Origin: Sphingomonas paucimobilis NBRC 13935
GTDB lineage: Bacteria; Pseudomonadota; Alphaproteobacteria; Sphingomonadales; Sphingomonadaceae
DNA: 64,000 bases
Direction: 5' to 3'
NCBI RefSeq assembly: GCF_000739895.2
Contig: NZ_BBJS01000030.1
Coordinates: 248,001-312,000 of the forward strand
The position numbers were made by a program, and so were the translations under genes. The notes beneath the pieces are model-generated. The model saw nothing but the letters and a program-made list of their open reading frames with translations, ran no database searches and was not told where the DNA came from. Of this stretch, positions 16,844 through 26,912 are shown piece after piece. Position 1 is the first letter of the stretch; each line of letters begins with the position of its first letter.

Positions 16844-19354
16844 ATGAAGAACAGATTGTTGGTGGGCGCGGCGCTGTGCGTCACGCCGATCCTGACTCAG
16901 CCCGTATCGGCCCAGACCCGGGCGGCCGCGACGACCGCCAAGCCCGACGCGGACGCGCCGGCGCAAGATGAGGCCCATTCGGACGTCATCGTCACCGGCT
17001 CGGCCCGTCAGCAGCGTCGCTTCGACGTGTCCTACGCCGTCAATTCGCTGTCGCAGACCGATATCCAAAAGCTCGCGCCCAAGAGCACGACCGACCTGAT
17101 CGGCACGCTGCCCGGCATCCATGTCGAGGCGACCGGCGGCGAGGTGCAGAACATCACCCGCGTGCGCGGCATTCCCACCGATCGCGGCTTCCTTTATTAC
17201 CAGCAGGACGGCCTGCCGCTGTTCCAGGAACTGGACGGCTGGTTCTTCAACCAGGGCGACGGCATGAACCGCCTCGACCTGATGACCGACCGGATCGAGG
17301 TGGTGCGCGGCGGCCCCTCGCCCATCTATGCCAGCACCGCCGCCGCCATCGCCAATGTCATCACCGTGACCGGCACCGCTACGACGCGCGGCAAGGTGCA
17401 GGCGACGCTCGGCGATACCGGCTATTACCGCCTCGACGCCTATCGGGCGGGGCCGCTGAACGACGACACCTATTATGCGGTCGGCGGCTTTCTGCGCTAT
17501 CATGACGGCTATCGCGATTCCGGCTTTCCCAGCGATCGCGGCGGTCAGATCCGCGCCAATATCAAGCATGACCTAGCGAACGGCTTCATCAAGCTGTCGG
17601 GGCAATATACCGACGACCACAATGTCTTCTATCTGTCGATCCCGACCAACGATCCGCGCAATCCGTCGGTCAGCCTGAACCGCTATATCGACTATTTCAC
17701 CGGCACGCTGAACACGCCCGCGCTGCGCAATGTCAGCATCGGTTATCGCGATGCCTTGGGCACGATCCAGACCCAGCGCGGCGACCTGGCCAATGGTCGC
17801 CACATGCAGTTCGGCAATGTCGCGGTCGATTATGAAGGCGATCATGGCGACTGGCACGTCTCCGCCAAGGGCGGCTTGACGATGGGCAAGGTGCATTTCG
17901 ACGCCTTCTACTCGACCTCCAACCCGGTCGATGCGAAGACCTTCGCCGGCAATTACCTCGCCGCCGCGACCACCGCCTTCGGGCCGAACGTCGCGCGCAT
18001 GGGGTACAGCATCGCGGGCAGCAGCGCCCTGACCGCCTATGATCCCTATGCCGATTCCGGCCTGGTCATGCAGGCGCAGTATCGCTCGATCCAGACCGAC
18101 TTCTACGCGACGCAAGGCGACCTGTCGGTCACGCGCAAGTTCGAGACCGGTATCGGCAGCCATGACATCCGCATAGGCACCTATGGCTCGCTCTGGGGCC
18201 AGAAGATGTTCACCGCGTACCAGAATTATCTGGTTCAGGTGAAGTCGCAGCCCCAGACGCTGGACCTCGCGGCCTATTCGGCGAACGGCGCGGTGCTGGG
18301 CTATGTCACCGACAATGGCTCGCTCAACGATGCGGTGTCGCTCAACGCCGGCAGCGTCGATGGCCAGATGATCGCGCTTTACGGCACCGACACCTGGGAC
18401 ATCACCGACCGGCTGCGCTTCGACGCGGGCATCCGCCACGAATGGTATAGCTATAGCGGCCTTGCCCGCCTGACCGGCTCTTATAATCTGGGCAATGCGA
18501 CGACCCTGGCCGACAACAGCACGCGCGGCTTTACAGGCGCGGTCGGCACGCTGCGGCTGAGGCAGCAGGCGAGCAACTGGACGGTCGGCGCCAATTACGA
18601 TGTGAACGGTCATATCGGCATGTATCTGCGCGCCTCGCAGCTCGAAGTACCGTCCAACACCACGATCGCCTTCAGCTATCCCACGCCGCCCGCGATCGCG
18701 ACCAAGGCCAAGCTGTACGAAGCCGGCGTCAAGCTGGCCTATGCCGGGTCGTATCTCTACGTCACCGGCTTCTACACGAAGTTCGATCCGCTCAATGCGA
18801 GCTTCGCCGGGTTCAACCCGGCCACGGGCCGCGCCGACGTGACCACGACCTTCATCGGCACCGCCGAGACCAAGGGCATGGAGGCGGACGGCCGCCTGAA
18901 GCTGGCAGGCCCCTTCTCGCTCGCCGGCTCGGTGACGTGGCAGAATCCGCGCTACCTGAACTTCAGCAGCAACACCGGCCTCGACGGCAGCCGCGCCAAT
19001 GGCAAGCAGATCATCCGCGAGCCCAAGCTGTTCCTGAACGTGCGGCCCACCGTCGACTTCCAGATCGGCGGCGCGGAGGTCAGCCTTTACGGCCGGTACG
19101 ACTATGTCGGACGTCGCTATACCGACTTCTTCAACTCCACCGATCTGCCCGCCTATGGCGCGTTCGGGCTGGGCGGGATCGTGTCGTCGGGCGCGTGGCA
19201 GTTCCAGTTGGTCGGCGACAACATCACCAATGCCCACGGCTTCACCGAGGGCAACACGGCGGGCGACCGGTTCGGCCAGGGCGTGCCGACCGCGATCTTC
19301 GGCCGGCCGCTGTTCGGCCGCAACGTGCGCCTGATCGTCAGCCGCAAATGGTGA
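16844..19354 (+). CDS. TonB-dependent receptor (no STN domain)
   Basis: Outer-membrane active transporter (836 aa). The ATG at 16844 (MKNRLLVGAALCVTPILTQ) gives a clean signal peptide ending near PVSAQ, preferred over the upstream TTG at 16802. A TonB box-like DVIVTGSA follows, then a plug with DLIGTLPGIHVEATGGEVQN and RIEVVRGGPSPIYAS. The 22-strand barrel ends LIVSRKW. No STN domain, so it transports but does not signal to a sigma factor. Next to a GPH symporter, a ROK regulator and an exported glycerophosphodiesterase, it more likely imports a sugar or glycerophospho-compound than iron (inference). Confidence 0.85.
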   Translation: MKNRLLVGAALCVTPILTQPVSAQTRAAATTAKPDADAPAQDEAHSDVIVTGSARQQRRFDVSYAVNSLSQTDIQKLAPKSTTDLIGTLPGIHVEATGGEVQNITRVRGIPTDRGFLYYQQDGLPLFQELDGWFFNQGDGMNRLDLMTDRIEVVRGGPSPIYASTAAAIANVITVTGTATTRGKVQATLGDTGYYRLDAYRAGPLNDDTYYAVGGFLRYHDGYRDSGFPSDRGGQIRANIKHDLANGFIKLSGQYTDDHNVFYLSIPTNDPRNPSVSLNRYIDYFTGTLNTPALRNVSIGYRDALGTIQTQRGDLANGRHMQFGNVAVDYEGDHGDWHVSAKGGLTMGKVHFDAFYSTSNPVDAKTFAGNYLAAATTAFGPNVARMGYSIAGSSALTAYDPYADSGLVMQAQYRSIQTDFYATQGDLSVTRKFETGIGSHDIRIGTYGSLWGQKMFTAYQNYLVQVKSQPQTLDLAAYSANGAVLGYVTDNGSLNDAVSLNAGSVDGQMIALYGTDTWDITDRLRFDAGIRHEWYSYSGLARLTGSYNLGNATTLADNSTRGFTGAVGTLRLRQQASNWTVGANYDVNGHIGMYLRASQLEVPSNTTIAFSYPTPPAIATKAKLYEAGVKLAYAGSYLYVTGFYTKFDPLNASFAGFNPATGRADVTTTFIGTAETKGMEADGRLKLAGPFSLAGSVTWQNPRYLNFSSNTGLDGSRANGKQIIREPKLFLNVRPTVDFQIGGAEVSLYGRYDYVGRRYTDFFNSTDLPAYGAFGLGGIVSSGAWQFQLVGDNITNAHGFTEGNTAGDRFGQGVPTAIFGRPLFGRNVRLIVSRKW

Positions 19355-19380
19355 GCCGCGCCTGACCCTCTCGACAAGGT

Positions 19381-19402
19381 GGGCGGCCCGATACGGCCGC
19401 CC
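19381..19402 (+). terminator. GC hairpin between TonB receptor and phosphodiesterase
   Basis: GGGCGGCC and GGCCGCCC arms around a 6-base loop, 26 bases after the receptor stop. There is no U-tract, so it may attenuate rather than end transcription into the downstream gene. Confidence 0.45.
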
Positions 19403-19431
19403 GTCCCTCCCGTCCTTTCCGAAAGCCCGTC

Positions 19432-20373
19432 ATGCACCGTCCGCTTCTGGCCCTTGTCGCCGCCTGTTCCGCCTGCACCGCCGCCCATGCCTCGCCCATC
19501 GACACGATGCACCGCATCCGTGATCCGCTGGGCGGCCTGATCGTCATCGCTCATCGCGGCTGTCACGAGGCGGCTTCGGGGCACAAGCTGGCCAGCACGC
19601 CCGAAAACTCGCCCGCCGCGCTAATGCAATGCGTGGCGCTGGGGGCCGATGTGATGGAAACCGATGTGCGGCGCAGCCGTGACGGTCATCTCGTCATCAT
19701 GCATGACGAGCGCGTCGATCGGACGACCGACGGAACCGGCAAGATCGCCGACCTGACCCTGGCGCAGTTGAAGGCGCTTCGGCTGCGTCAGGACGAAGGT
19801 GGCCCGACGGCCGCGATCACGGACGAGCGTGTCCAGACGCTCGACGAACTCCTGGCGCTCGCCAAGGACCGGATCGTCCTCAACCTCGACGTGAAAGATG
19901 CCATTTATGGCGAGGTCGTCGATGCCGTGCACCGCGCAGGCGCGCAGGACCGGGTGATCGTGAAGACCTTCGCCGGGGTCGCCTCGGTGCCGCTCGCCGC
20001 CATCGCCCCCTATGACCGCGTGCCGTTCGCACCGATCCTGATCACCGCCGATCCGGACGCGGTGGATGTACCCCGGATCATCGACCAGCAGATGCGCGGA
20101 GCGGTCAAGCCGATCGCCGTCGAATTGCCGGTGCTGCCGGTCACCACCCTGCCCTCGGTCCTGCGCCGCGCCAAGGCGCTGGGCGTCCCGGTATGGATCA
20201 ACACGCTGTTCCACGGCTTCGTCACCGGCATGGGCGGCGATCCCGAGGCGCGTCGCGATCCGGCCGCCGTCTGGGGCCGTCTGGCGGATATGGGGGTCCG
20301 GCTGTTCCAGACCGATGCGGTGGAGACGCTGCTCGATTATCGTGCCCGCCGCGCGCGTGACGCCATGAAGTGA
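19432..20373 (+). CDS. Exported glycerophosphodiester phosphodiesterase
   Basis: Hydrolyses glycerophosphodiesters to glycerol-3-phosphate and an alcohol. The 313-aa protein begins with a signal peptide (MHRPLLALVAACSACTAAHA). Catalytic motifs are VIAHRG, the PENSPAAL segment, METDVRRSRDGHLVIMHD (Glu-x-Asp and catalytic His) and LDERVD-type follow-on residues, all in GDPD order. It is probably periplasmic. Lying 77 bases after a TonB receptor, it may process that receptor's substrate. Confidence 0.87.
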   Translation: MHRPLLALVAACSACTAAHASPIDTMHRIRDPLGGLIVIAHRGCHEAASGHKLASTPENSPAALMQCVALGADVMETDVRRSRDGHLVIMHDERVDRTTDGTGKIADLTLAQLKALRLRQDEGGPTAAITDERVQTLDELLALAKDRIVLNLDVKDAIYGEVVDAVHRAGAQDRVIVKTFAGVASVPLAAIAPYDRVPFAPILITADPDAVDVPRIIDQQMRGAVKPIAVELPVLPVTTLPSVLRRAKALGVPVWINTLFHGFVTGMGGDPEARRDPAAVWGRLADMGVRLFQTDAVETLLDYRARRARDAMK

Positions 20374-20468
20374 CGCGAGCCCTGGGCCCCGCCGTTCAAG
20401 GCGCGTTCGGATCTGTGGGAGCCCGGATCGCTCCAGTGCGTTTCTGACCCGAAATGAGGGAGTAACGC

Positions 20469-21899
20469 ATGTATAAGCGACTGGGCACGCCGTTGGTGTT
20501 GGGATTGCTGCTGGCGGCTTGCAGCGGTCAGGGAGCGCAGGACCAGAACGGATCTTCCGCGACGAATGAGGCGGCGGGCCCCGCGCGGTGGAGCGACCGG
20601 ACCAAGACCCAGTTGCGTCAGGCGATCGATGCGCGTGCCGCGCACGGGCTCGATCATATGACCTTCAATATCTCGTCCGGCGATGACGGCGCCGTGACCG
20701 ATGAGGCGCTGCGCTTCGCCTCGGCGCTGGCGCGCGGGGCGACCGATCCGACCAAGCTCTACGAAGTCTATACCATTCCCAGGCCATCGCCCGATCTGAA
20801 GGCCGGGCTGGCCAACGCGCTGCGCTCGGGCGATCTGACCAAATGGCTCGATGGCCTTGCGCCGCAGGACAGCAACTACAAGAAGCTGTCCGACGCCTAT
20901 CTCAAGCTGAAGCAACAGCCGCAGGGCAATGACGGCCAGGTCGTCGACACCGGCGAGGCCATCAAACCGGGGGCAAGCGATCCCCGGATGCCCGCGATCG
21001 TGCGGGAACTGGTCATCCTCGATTACCTCACCCCCGATGCGGCGCAGGGGGATCGCTATACGCCGGCGATCGGCGATGCCGTGCGCCGGATGCAAGCCGA
21101 TTACGGAATGAAGCCCGACGGGATCATCGGCAATGAGGCACTAGCCATTCTCAACATGTCGGATGCCGATCGCGCGCGGGCCATCGCGGTCGCGATGGAA
21201 CGGCTCCGGTGGCTGGAACGCACCCCGCCCGCGACGCGGATCGACGTCAATATCGCGGCCGCGCGGCTGAGCTATTGGCGGGACGGCAAGATCGTCGACA
21301 GCCGCCGGGTCGTCGTCGGCGAGCCGGATACCGAGACGCCGCAGCTGGGCTCGCCCATCTTCCGGCTGGTGGCCAATCCGACCTGGACCGTGCCCCGCTC
21401 GATCCAGAAGAAGGAACTGGCGCAAAAGGGCGCCGGCTATCTGCGCGCGAACAATATGGAATTGAAGGACGGCTGGATCGTCCAGCAGCCCGGGCCTAAA
21501 AACTCGCTCGGTCTGGCCAAGTTCGACATGCAGAATGACCATGCCATCTATCTGCACGACACGCCGGCCAAGCCGCTGTTCGCCATGGTCCAGCGCCAGC
21601 GTAGCCATGGCTGTGTCCGCGTCGAGGATGCGCTGGGCTTTGCCGAGATGCTGGCCAAGGACGAGGGCGTGGTGGACGAATGGCACCGCGCTCGCGAGAC
21701 GGGCAAGGAGACCTTCGTCAAGCTGCCGCGCCAGATCCCGGTCCGGTTGCTCTACCAGACCGTATTGTTCGACAAGGACGGCGAGCCGATCGTCCGCAAC
21801 GATCCCTATGGCTGGGACGATCGGGTCGGCTCCGCGCTCGGCTTCAAGGCCGGCAAGGCACTACGCGTCCAAAGCGGCGCGGCTGATGTCGGGCCCTGA
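20469..21899 (+). CDS. L,D-transpeptidase (YcbB/LdtD-like), lipoprotein
   Basis: Peptidoglycan cross-linking enzyme (476 aa). The N-terminus LVLGLLLAACSGQ is a lipoprotein signal with a LAAC lipobox. A peptidoglycan-binding helical domain lies near residues 190-225 (AVRRMQADYGMKPDGIIGNE). The YkuD catalytic domain has HDTPAKPLF and SHGCVRVEDAL with nucleophile Cys382. It forms meso-DAP to meso-DAP 3-3 bonds by family knowledge. GAGGGAGT before the ATG is a good ribosome site. It is flanked by a hairpin 3' and appears monocistronic. Confidence 0.87.
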   Translation: MYKRLGTPLVLGLLLAACSGQGAQDQNGSSATNEAAGPARWSDRTKTQLRQAIDARAAHGLDHMTFNISSGDDGAVTDEALRFASALARGATDPTKLYEVYTIPRPSPDLKAGLANALRSGDLTKWLDGLAPQDSNYKKLSDAYLKLKQQPQGNDGQVVDTGEAIKPGASDPRMPAIVRELVILDYLTPDAAQGDRYTPAIGDAVRRMQADYGMKPDGIIGNEALAILNMSDADRARAIAVAMERLRWLERTPPATRIDVNIAAARLSYWRDGKIVDSRRVVVGEPDTETPQLGSPIFRLVANPTWTVPRSIQKKELAQKGAGYLRANNMELKDGWIVQQPGPKNSLGLAKFDMQNDHAIYLHDTPAKPLFAMVQRQRSHGCVRVEDALGFAEMLAKDEGVVDEWHRARETGKETFVKLPRQIPVRLLYQTVLFDKDGEPIVRNDPYGWDDRVGSALGFKAGKALRVQSGAADVGP

Positions 21900-21917
21900 T
21901 CAGGCGGAGAAGGGATT

Positions 21918-21943
21918 GGCAAGGCACGATCGGGTGCCTTGCC
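21918..21943 (+). terminator. Hairpin terminator after the L,D-transpeptidase
   Basis: GGCAAGGCAC and GTGCCTTGCC form a perfect 10-bp stem with a 6-base loop, 19 bases after the stop. No long U-tract. Confidence 0.6.
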
Positions 21944-22113
21944 CCCGGGCCGTGTGGGAACCACGTGCTCCATGGGGCAAAATCCCTATCGAAAACAGGC
22001 GGATGACGCGCCGCATAATGCAATCGATGACAGTGATCGGGTTATCCCGTTTTGCCGAATGAACCCGGATTTCTAAGCCGGCCCCTGACGAAAACGACAA
22101 TCAAAGGGGTCTT

Positions 22114-24381
22114 ATGCCGATTGCACCCATTTCCCTGATCGCTCTGGCGGCCGCACTCGCCGGCGCGCCGCAGCAGGTCGAAGGTCCGAAGCCGAACAAG
22201 GCCGCCACCGCCGCCAAGACCGTCACCCAGGATCCGCCCGCGCCGGTCGTCGCCAAGCCCGGCGGCATGACCAACCGCGACTGGTGGCCCAGCCGCCTCG
22301 ACCTGACGGCGCTGCGCCAGCATGAGGACACGCGCGCCAATCCGTACGGCGCCGATTATGACTATGTGAAGGAATTCAACAGCCTGGACATGGCGGCGGT
22401 CAAGGCCGACATCCGCAAGGTCCTGCACACCTCACAGCCCTGGTGGCCGTCCGACTATGGCAATTACGGCCCCTTCTTCATCCGCATGGCCTGGCACAGC
22501 GCGGGCACCTACCGCGCGGGCGACGGGCGCGGCGGCTCGGACGGTGGCGAGCAGCGTTTCGACCCGCTCAACAGCTGGCCCGACAATGTCAGCCTGGACA
22601 AGGCCCGCCGCCTGGTGTGGCCGATCAAGCAGAAATATGGCCGCAAGCTCAGCTGGGGCGACCTGATGGTGCTCAGCGGCAATGTCGCGCTGGAGGATAT
22701 GGGCTTCAAGACGGTCGGCTTCGCTGGCGGTCGCGTCGACGCCTGGCAGCCCGACGTCGTCTTCTGGGGCCCCGAGACCAAAATGATGGGCACCGAGCGC
22801 TCCAACCCGGACGGCTCGCTGAAGCGTCCGCTGGCGGCGACCACCATGGGCCTCATCTACGTCAACCCGGAAGGACCGAACGGCAACCACGATCCGATCG
22901 GCGCCGCCGCCGACATCCGCCGCGCCTTCGGCAACATGGCGATGAACGACGAGGAGACGCTGGCGCTGATCGCGGGCGGCCATACCTTCGGCAAGGCGCA
23001 TGGCGCGCATGCCCAAAAGGCTTGCCTCGGCGTCGAGCCCACCGCCGGCGCGATCGAGCAGCAGGGCATGGGCTGGGCCAACAAGTGTGGCAAGGGCAAT
23101 GCCGAGGACACGATCACTTCGGGTCTCGAAGGCGCCTGGTCGGCCACGCCGACCCAGTTCACCACCCAATATATCGACAATCTCCTGAACTTCGATTGGG
23201 TGAAGACCAAGAGCCCGGCGGGCGCGACCCAGTGGGTGCCGACCGATCCGGCGGCGGCGCAGCTCGTCCCCGACGCGCATCTGGCCGGCGTGCGCCACGC
23301 ACCGATCATGTTCACCACCGACATGGCGCTGAAGGATGATCCCGCTTTCCGCAAGATCCTGGAAAGCTGGCAGAAGAATCCCGATCTGTTTGCCCAGGCC
23401 TTTGCCCGCGCCTGGTTCAAGCTGACCCACCGCGATCTGGGGCCGCGCGGCCGCTATCTGGGTAAAGATATTCCGGGCGAGACCTATAACTGGCAGGATC
23501 CGCTTCCGGCCGCCAGCTTCGCACCCATCGGTGCCGAGGATCAGGCCAAACTGAAGGCGATGGTGCTCGCCTCGGGCCTGTCGGGTCCGGCGCTGATCCG
23601 TGCCGCCTGGGCCTCGGCCTCGACCTTCCGCAGCACCGACATGCGCGGCGGGGCGAACGGCGCGCGGGTGCGACTCGATCCGCAGCAGGGTTGGGCGGTC
23701 AACGATCCGGCCGAACTGAAGACAGTGCTGACCAGGCTGACCGCGATCCAGAAGGATTTCGCGCGCAGCGGACGCCAGGTGTCGATGGCCGACTTGATCG
23801 TGCTGGGCGGCAACGCGGCGGTCGAGCGGGCGGCGCAGGCCGGCGGCGTTCCGGTCAGCATCCCCTTCACCCCCGGCCGTGTCGATGCCACCCAGGTGCA
23901 GACCGACCCCACCTCCTTCGCCCATCTGGAACCGGTCGCCGACGGCTTCCGCAACTATTACGGGCCCAAGGCGGAGGTCAGCGCGCCTGTGGCGCTGGTC
24001 GACAAGGCCGATGCGCTCGACCTGACCGTGCCGGAAATGACCGTGCTGGTCGGCGGGATGCGCGCGCTGAACGCCAATAGCGGCGGGTCGAAGAACGGCG
24101 TGCTGACCACCCGTCCGGGGACTCTCAGCAACGACTTCTTCGTCAATTTGCTGACTATGGACACGGTGTGGTCCAAGTCGGCGACGCCGGGCCTGTATGA
24201 GGGCAAGGACCGAGCGACCGGCGCGGCCCGCTGGACGGCGACGCCGGTCGACCTGATCTTCGGGTCGAACAGCGAATTGCGCGCCGTGGCGGAGGTCTAT
24301 GCCGCCGACGACGCCAAGGAAAAGTTCGTGAACGACTTCGTCGCGGTATGGACGAAGGTCATGAACGCCGATCGCTTCTGA
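22114..24381 (+). CDS. katG: Catalase-peroxidase with signal peptide
   Basis: Bifunctional heme enzyme that destroys hydrogen peroxide (755 aa). The distal triad lies in [11 protein letters not shown] (Arg124, Trp127, His128), the proximal heme ligand is His290 in [10 protein letters not shown], and the Met-Tyr-Trp adduct partners are Trp127, Tyr249 and Met275, all present. The degenerate second half is intact. The first ~20 residues ([15 protein letters not shown]) resemble a cleavable signal peptide, so this looks like an exported KatG similar to KatP types, not the usual cytoplasmic enzyme. AAAGGGG precedes the ATG. No OxyR gene is adjacent. Confidence 0.93.
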   Translation: MPIAPISLIALAAALAGAPQQVEGPKPNKAATAAKTVTQDPPAPVVAKPGGMTNRDWWPSRLDLTALRQHEDTRANPYGADYDYVKEFNSLDMAAVKADIRKVLHTSQPWWPSDYGNYGPFFIRMAWHSAGTYRAGDGRGGSDGGEQRFDPLNSWPDNVSLDKARRLVWPIKQKYGRKLSWGDLMVLSGNVALEDMGFKTVGFAGGRVDAWQPDVVFWGPETKMMGTERSNPDGSLKRPLAATTMGLIYVNPEGPNGNHDPIGAAADIRRAFGNMAMNDEETLALIAGGHTFGKAHGAHAQKACLGVEPTAGAIEQQGMGWANKCGKGNAEDTITSGLEGAWSATPTQFTTQYIDNLLNFDWVKTKSPAGATQWVPTDPAAAQLVPDAHLAGVRHAPIMFTTDMALKDDPAFRKILESWQKNPDLFAQAFARAWFKLTHRDLGPRGRYLGKDIPGETYNWQDPLPAASFAPIGAEDQAKLKAMVLASGLSGPALIRAAWASASTFRSTDMRGGANGARVRLDPQQGWAVNDPAELKTVLTRLTAIQKDFARSGRQVSMADLIVLGGNAAVERAAQAGGVPVSIPFTPGRVDATQVQTDPTSFAHLEPVADGFRNYYGPKAEVSAPVALVDKADALDLTVPEMTVLVGGMRALNANSGGSKNGVLTTRPGTLSNDFFVNLLTMDTVWSKSATPGLYEGKDRATGAARWTATPVDLIFGSNSELRAVAEVYAADDAKEKFVNDFVAVWTKVMNADRF

Positions 24382-24388
24382 TCGAAAA

Positions 24389-24420
24389 GGGGGCCGGCGA
24401 GGTTTGCCTTGCCGGCCCCC
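24389..24420. terminator. Strong hairpin between katG and the dehalogenase gene
   Basis: 14-bp arms with one mismatch (24389-24402 with 24407-24420) and a TTTG loop, in the gap between convergent genes. It probably ends katG, and AAAA precedes it for the opposite strand. Confidence 0.75.
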
Positions 24421-24450
24421 CATTTCCTCCCCGTGCAGGGGCGGAAGAGT

Positions 24451-25131
24451 TTAGATCAGCTTGAGGATCGCCTGCGCGGTCTCGGAGATGTCCCGAGCAA
24501 TCAGCGTCGGCTGCGGAATGCCTTCCAGAGGGATAGCCGCGTTCACACCCCGCGTGATCAACGCCGCCTTCCACCCGAAGGATTGTGCCCCGATCGTATC
24601 CCAGACATGCGCGGCGACCAGCCATGTCGTCTTCGGATCGGCCTCCATCTCCTTCTGCACCAGCGCATAGGTAGCAGACGCGGGCTTGAAGCAGCGCACG
24701 GTATCGACCGTGAATTTCCTGTCGAACAATTCGCTAAGCCCGGCCTTGTCGAGCGGATCAGGACCGCTGCTCTTCGGTGAATTGGTCAGCGTGACCAGCG
24801 AACACCCCGCCTCTTGCAGAAGCCTCAACCCGGCCGCGACGTCACCGTGCACCGGCATGTCGCGCAACAGGCCCTTGAGTTCCTCGACATCGCTATCGGC
24901 AATAGCCACACCGTGGATCCGGCCGAGCATGTGCAGGATGCCACCGCCCAGCTCTCCAAAGGGCAGATAGGAGCCCGTCAACGACAGCGACTGCGAATAG
25001 AGGATCAACTGGGCGAACCATTCCCGCATCCGCCCTGGAGCACCGAACAGGCGGGCGAAGAGCGGTTCGAGCGTGTCGATGTCGAGCAGGGTCTCATTGA
25101 CGTCGAACACGATCAGCGGACGTTTCGTCAA
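24451..25131 (-). CDS. Haloacid dehalogenase type II (HAD superfamily)
   Basis: Predicted hydrolytic L-2-haloacid dehalogenase (226 aa). IVFDVNETLLD supplies nucleophile Asp10, REWFAQLILYSQ the halide-binding arginine region, TLTNSPKSS the motif II serine, RCFKPASATY the lysine, and VAAHVWDTIGAQSFG the motif III aspartate; this set is typical of type II dehalogenases. It lies behind an MHS permease of the kind known for haloacetate uptake, although an intrinsic terminator separates the two. Activity on haloacids versus an undefined physiological substrate is not decided by sequence. Confidence 0.8.
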   Translation of the reverse strand: MTKRPLIVFDVNETLLDIDTLEPLFARLFGAPGRMREWFAQLILYSQSLSLTGSYLPFGELGGGILHMLGRIHGVAIADSDVEELKGLLRDMPVHGDVAAGLRLLQEAGCSLVTLTNSPKSSGPDPLDKAGLSELFDRKFTVDTVRCFKPASATYALVQKEMEADPKTTWLVAAHVWDTIGAQSFGWKAALITRGVNAAIPLEGIPQPTLIARDISETAQAILKLI

Positions 25132-25149
25132 ACGCGAGCCCTCTCACAT

Positions 25150-25180
25150 AAAAAACTGCGCCACCAACTCGGCGGCGCAG
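25150..25180 (-). terminator. Intrinsic terminator after the MHS permease
   Basis: On the minus strand, CTGCGCCGCC and GGTGGCGCAG form a 10-bp stem (one G-U pair) with a 5-base loop, followed at once by six T residues. A textbook rho-independent terminator between the permease and the dehalogenase. Confidence 0.8.
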
Positions 25181-25197
25181 GCGAAGTTTCCGGGACT

Positions 25198-25222
25198 GCC
25201 GGCCGGGAGTGCACCGGCCGGC
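25198..25222. terminator. GC hairpin just after the permease stop
   Basis: GCCGGCCGG and CCGGCCGGC perfect 9-bp arms around a 7-base loop, 9 bases downstream of the stop and upstream of the T-tract terminator. Possibly an RNA-stabilising hairpin. Confidence 0.5.
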
Positions 25223-25231
25223 TCCCCACGC

Positions 25232-26896
25232 TCAGTCTTCGATACGGCGGCGGAAGGTCTCCGGCAGGAAGACGATGCCGATCGCCAGCGTGATCGCAGC
25301 CAGCACGACCGGATACCAGAGGCCGTAATAGATATTACCGGTCGCCGCGACCATGGCGAAGGCGGTGGTGGGCAGGAAGCCGCCGAACCAGCCATTGCCG
25401 ATATGATAGGGCAGCGACATCGAGGTGTAGCGGATGCGGCTGGGGAAGAGTTCGACCAGCAGCGCGGCGATCGGGCCATAGACCATGGTGACCAGGATCA
25501 CCATGAACCACAGGATCAGAACGACCTTGGCCTTGTTCATCCCCTCCGCCTTGGTCGGATAGCCCGCCGCCGTGATCGCAGCCTTGAGCTGGTCCTGATA
25601 GGCGGTGATCGCAGCCGCACGCTCGGCCCCGGTCACCTTGGCCGGATCGGGCGCCGTGAAGCTCTGCCCGCCGATCCGCACCGTGGCGATGGTACCGGCC
25701 GGCGCCTCGATATTGGTGTAGTTGATGCCGTTCTTCGCCAGGAAGGACTTGGCGATGTCGCAGGACCGCGCGTCGAACTTGTTCTTGCCCACGGGGTCGA
25801 ACTGGAACGAGCAGTCCGCATCATGGCTGACGACCGTGACCGGCGACGCCGCCTGAGCGCGGGCCAGCGCCGGGTTGGCGGCGTCGGTCAAAGCACCGAA
25901 AAGCGGGAAATAGGTCAGGCAGGCCAATGCACAGCCCGTCATGATGATCGACTTGCGTCCGATCCGGTCGGACAGCCAGCCGAAGAAGACGAAGAAAGGC
26001 GTACCGAACAAGAGCGCCACCGCCATCAGGACGTTGGTGGTCGCGCCATCGACCTTCAGCATCTTTTCGAGAAAGAACAGCGCGTAGAATTGCCCGGTAT
26101 ACCAGACGACGCCCTGCCCCATCGCCGCGCCAAACAGAGCGATCAGGACGATCTTCAGGTTGGACCAGCGACCGAATGCCTCGGTCAGCGGCGCCTTGGA
26201 GACGGTGCCCTCATCCTTCATCTTCTGGAAGACGGGGCTTTCGGACAGTTGCAACCGGATCCACATCGACACGCCGAGCAGGATGATCGAGACCAGGAAG
26301 GGTAGACGCCAGCCCAGATCGCCGAAGAATTCCTCACCCAGCGCGGTACGGAAGCCGATGACGACCAGAAGCGCCGCGAACAAACCCATGGTCGCCGTCG
26401 TCTGGATGAAGCTGGTATAGAGACCGCGACGGCCGGCGGGCGCATGCTCGGCGACATAGGTCGCCGCCCCGCCATATTCGCCGCCCAGCGCGAGCCCCTG
26501 AAGGATGCGCAAGAGCACGAGAATGATCGGCGCGGCCACCCCGATCGTGCTATAGGAGGGGAGCAGGCCGACCGCGAAGGTCGACAGGCCCATGATGCCC
26601 ATGGTGACGAGGAAGGTGTTCTTGCGCCCCACCATGTCGCCGATCCGGCCGAACACGATCGCGCCGAACGGCCGCACGGCGAAGCCCGCCGCGAACGCGC
26701 CCAGCGCCAGGATAAAGCCCGTCGTCTCGTTCACGCCCGAGAAGAAATGCCGCGAGATATAGGTCGCGAGCAGGCCGTAGAGATAGAAGTCATACCATTC
26801 GAACACGGTGCCCAGCGACGAAGCGCCGATCACCAGCTTGTCATTCTGCTTTACGGCGGAGCCATGCGCCCCGCCGCTATCATAGGTCGTCGCCAT
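25232..26896 (-). CDS. MHS-family MFS permease with long periplasmic insertion
   Basis: Proton symporter-like transporter (554 aa, longer than the usual ~430). The start MATTYDSGGAHG at 26896 has GGAGGAG upstream. MHS hallmarks are GTVFEWYDFYLYG, FGRIGDMVGRKN and LALGGEYGGAATYVAEH. A ~120-residue hydrophilic insertion (about residues 340-460) between late helices contains two cysteines (DADCSF and RSCDIA) that could form a disulfide. This size and layout resemble the haloacetate/acetate permease Deh4p group. It follows the DcaP-type porin by 16 bases, so the porin and permease form one route. Likely substrates are short carboxylates, fitting the neighbouring acs. Confidence 0.82.
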   Translation of the reverse strand: MATTYDSGGAHGSAVKQNDKLVIGASSLGTVFEWYDFYLYGLLATYISRHFFSGVNETTGFILALGAFAAGFAVRPFGAIVFGRIGDMVGRKNTFLVTMGIMGLSTFAVGLLPSYSTIGVAAPIILVLLRILQGLALGGEYGGAATYVAEHAPAGRRGLYTSFIQTTATMGLFAALLVVIGFRTALGEEFFGDLGWRLPFLVSIILLGVSMWIRLQLSESPVFQKMKDEGTVSKAPLTEAFGRWSNLKIVLIALFGAAMGQGVVWYTGQFYALFFLEKMLKVDGATTNVLMAVALLFGTPFFVFFGWLSDRIGRKSIIMTGCALACLTYFPLFGALTDAANPALARAQAASPVTVVSHDADCSFQFDPVGKNKFDARSCDIAKSFLAKNGINYTNIEAPAGTIATVRIGGQSFTAPDPAKVTGAERAAAITAYQDQLKAAITAAGYPTKAEGMNKAKVVLILWFMVILVTMVYGPIAALLVELFPSRIRYTSMSLPYHIGNGWFGGFLPTTAFAMVAATGNIYYGLWYPVVLAAITLAIGIVFLPETFRRRIED

Positions 26897-26912
26897 GCGA
26901 TCGCTCCTCCGT

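Noticed and set aside
17573..19237. Long minus-strand ORF opposite the TonB receptor
   Set aside because: Low-complexity antisense shadow of a well-supported receptor gene.
22432..24423. 663-codon minus-strand ORF opposite katG
   Set aside because: Antisense of katG; composition typical of frame shadows in GC-rich DNA.
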